DNA from: Candidatus Auribacterota bacterium
Lineage (GTDB): Bacteria > Auribacterota > Tritonobacteria > UBA1439
DNA: 64,000 nucleotides
Direction of reading: 5' to 3'
Assembly (NCBI GenBank): GCA_026392035.1
Contig: JAPLCX010000097.1
Span: 58,145 to 122,144 of the forward strand
A program made the position numbers and the translations under genes. The notes below the pieces were generated by a model that was not told where the DNA came from, did not search any database, and saw only the letters and a program-made list of their open reading frames with translations. Below are positions 62,668-64,000 of this stretch, piece by piece; within the stretch, counting starts at the first letter, position 1, and the number at the start of each line of letters is the position of its first letter.

Positions 62668-62768
62668 GAGGGTAAAGGGTGAGTGTTCGAGGTTGCGCGC
62701 GCTTCGTTATATATGTATATGTCGTGGCGCCACACTGCCGCTCAACCCCCAACCCTCGACTCTCGACC
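62668..62768. repeat. Phrase-type inverted repeat overlapping the end of coaD
   Basis: The left arm is GAGGGTAAAGGGTGAGTG and TTCGAGGTTG; the right arm, reverse-complemented, is GGTCGAGAGTCGAGGGTTGG and GGGTTGAG. The last eight codons of coaD (GRESRVGG) lie in the right arm. Confidence 0.6.
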
Positions 62769-63236
62769 ATGCTTTCTGAGTATTGCCGTAACAATGTCCG
62801 GGACAAAAGCAGTGACGTCCCCACCGAGGCCGGCGATTTCTTTTATCATCCTGGAACTGAGATAGGAGTATTGCTCGCTCGGCATGAGGAACACCGTTTC
62901 GATATCGCTGCAGATCTTTCGATTGGTGAGTGCCATCTGGAATTCGTATTCAAAATCAGAGAGCGCCCTCAATCCCCTGATGATGATCTTCGCGCCCCGC
63001 TTCTTCGCGTAGTCAACAAGCAAACCGCTGAAGCTGTCAACCTCAACCCCCTTCATGCCCACGGCGATTGTCCTCAGCATCTCGAGCCGTTCATCGACTG
63101 AAAAGAGGGGATGTTTCTCCGAGTTGATGGCCACTGCCACGATCAAACGGCCGAATACCTTCAATGCCCGCTCCATCACATCGACGTGGCCATAGCTGAC
63201 GGGGTCGAAACTCCCTGGATAAATCGCGAGAGTCAT
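62742..63236 (-). CDS. coaD: Phosphopantetheine adenylyltransferase
   Basis: A 164-residue nucleotidyltransferase: LAIYPGSFDPVSYGHVDVME contains the TxGH-like (SYGH) ATP site, with GLRALSDFEYEFQMALTNRK and YLSSRMIKEIAGLGGDV. It makes dephospho-CoA, supplying the pantetheine used by acyl carrier proteins in this window. Its ATG overlaps the rsmD stop (ATGA). The last residues come from a repeat arm. Confidence 0.97.
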   Translation of the reverse strand: MTLAIYPGSFDPVSYGHVDVMERALKVFGRLIVAVAINSEKHPLFSVDERLEMLRTIAVGMKGVEVDSFSGLLVDYAKKRGAKIIIRGLRALSDFEYEFQMALTNRKICSDIETVFLMPSEQYSYLSSRMIKEIAGLGGDVTAFVPDIVTAILRKHGRESRVGG

Positions 63237-63823
63237 AATGTTTCCTCACCTTCGCTCACCACATCAAAAAAGGACAGCGCCGTGTCACCGTAACGTCGCT
63301 GCATCTTAAGAGTGAGCCGCGTGAGATCATGCGGCGGCTGGTCGCTTCTAAAATGTTCGATGACAACCATGGCGTGCGGCGCAAACGTACCATACCTTTC
63401 CAGGGCGCGCAATATCTTTCTGAATTCGCTCTCTCCCTCTTTCGACGTATGGTAGGGAGGATCCGCCAGCACAAGGCTGAACCGCTCGCCCCTCGCGCTG
63501 AGGAGCCTCACCGCCCGGGTGCACTCGATGCGCATCACCCGGGTGCGCGCGCCGACCCCCAGCCGCTCGATGTTTTTTCTGATCACTGCGCAGCACGCGG
63601 GCGCGCGCTCGACAAACCAGCACCGCTCCGCCCCGCGCGAAAGCGCCTCGAGGCCGAGGTTTCCGCTCCCCGCGTAAAGATCCAGCACCGAGGCCCCATC
63701 GAGGGATGAAGCAATGATCTGAAAGAGCGCCTCTTTGACCCTGTCAGCCGTCGGTCGGACAGCGTGTGAGCGAGGCGCACGCAGCTTCCTGCTCTTAAAT
63801 ATGCCTGCGATGATCCGAACCAT
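63233..63823 (-). CDS. rsmD: 16S rRNA (guanine966-N2)-methyltransferase
   Basis: A 196-residue RsmD: MVRIIAGIFKSRKLRAPRSH, SVLDLYAGSGNLGLEALSRG for SAM binding, and the catalytic LVLADPPYHT (DPPY). The rsmD-coaD pair is common in bacteria. No gene is visible between it and the right edge of the window. Confidence 0.96.
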   Translation of the reverse strand: MVRIIAGIFKSRKLRAPRSHAVRPTADRVKEALFQIIASSLDGASVLDLYAGSGNLGLEALSRGAERCWFVERAPACCAVIRKNIERLGVGARTRVMRIECTRAVRLLSARGERFSLVLADPPYHTSKEGESEFRKILRALERYGTFAPHAMVVIEHFRSDQPPHDLTRLTLKMQRRYGDTALSFFDVVSEGEETL

Positions 63824-63902
63824 AGTAAATAAATCCCAACGAATAAGCAGTAAGAATTAAGGTAATGGGTCAGTTTTGCAGGGGTAACGGTAAATGATGT
63901 TC

Positions 63903-63988
63903 GCCACGGATTTTCACGGATAACCACACGGATGGCCGCAGATGAAGCTTTCTTTTCATCTGTGAATATCCGTCATAATCCGTCCCGC
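63903..63988. repeat. Phrase-type inverted repeat (CACGGAT words)
   Basis: The left arm reads GCCACGGATTTTCACGGATA and ACCACACGGATGGCCGCAG; the right arm, reverse-complemented, reads GACGGATTATGACGGATATT and CACAGATGAA. It is the last feature before the right edge; the full extent may continue outside. Confidence 0.7.
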
Positions 63989-64000
63989 TTAGCGGGATCC

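Overview
The window is about 64 kb of a moderately GC-rich (roughly 55% by eye) bacterial chromosome. Housekeeping genes (leuS, smc, accA, psd-pssA, the rsmD-coaD-yceD-rpmF-plsX-fab run) are typically bacterial. A heptose-nucleotide pathway, many membrane glycosyltransferases and two FabZ-type dehydratases suggest a diderm with surface glycans. Cobalamin-binding radical SAM enzymes, an F420-hydrogenase-beta-like iron-sulfur protein and a ferredoxin-fused ETF suggest an anaerobe. The mixture recalls uncultured PVC-side candidate phyla (Omnitrophota or Auribacterota-like); that placement is a guess and there is no rRNA in the window.

Layout. 1-21.6 kb is a surface-glycan and radical SAM region: a B12-radical SAM gene cut by the left edge, an FrhB-methyltransferase fusion, two GT2 transferases, four large GT39-like membrane proteins, and a translationally coupled operon (epimerase, hddC, gmhA, gmhB, transaldolase-like, GT2) which with the separate kinase hddA encodes the whole route from sedoheptulose 7-phosphate to a nucleotide-activated heptose. 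Two more B12-radical SAM genes and a SPASM protein follow. 21.6-32.3 kb is lipid and general metabolism: psd-pssA, an LysM/L,D-transpeptidase, accA, an epimerase, short argA, a secreted Memo/AMMECR1 pair and leuS. 32.3-46.4 kb is looser accessory DNA: an IS4-type element, a GT4 transferase, a secreted TPR-peptidase and transglutaminase pair, a membrane fusion protein, three decayed genes, a geranylgeranyl-reductase-like flavoprotein, a cold shock gene and pyrimidine phosphorylase. 46.4-49.2 kb is a small second fatty-acid-type cluster (two FabZ-like, FabG, ACP, AcpS). 49.3-63.8 kb is smc, etfA-etfB-acyl-CoA dehydrogenase, the canonical fab cluster, rpmF, coaD and rsmD.

The most unusual feature cuts across all of this. 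More than a dozen intergenic spacers hold inverted-repeat elements of one architecture: a 10-20 nt phrase repeated with small changes in one arm and reverse-complemented in the other. The phrase differs from element to element. Most are empty hairpins, but three carry a gene or gene relic with no transposase: a GxxExxY protein (28.0-28.5 kb, 18/19 matching terminal repeats), a frameshifted four-helix-bundle (23S rRNA intervening-sequence type) gene (29.3-29.8 kb), and a decayed second four-helix-bundle copy of which only the C-terminus remains (24.3-24.5 kb). Several elements touch gene ends and supply the last codons or the stop codon of the neighbouring gene (GT4, smc, etfA, fabH, coaD).
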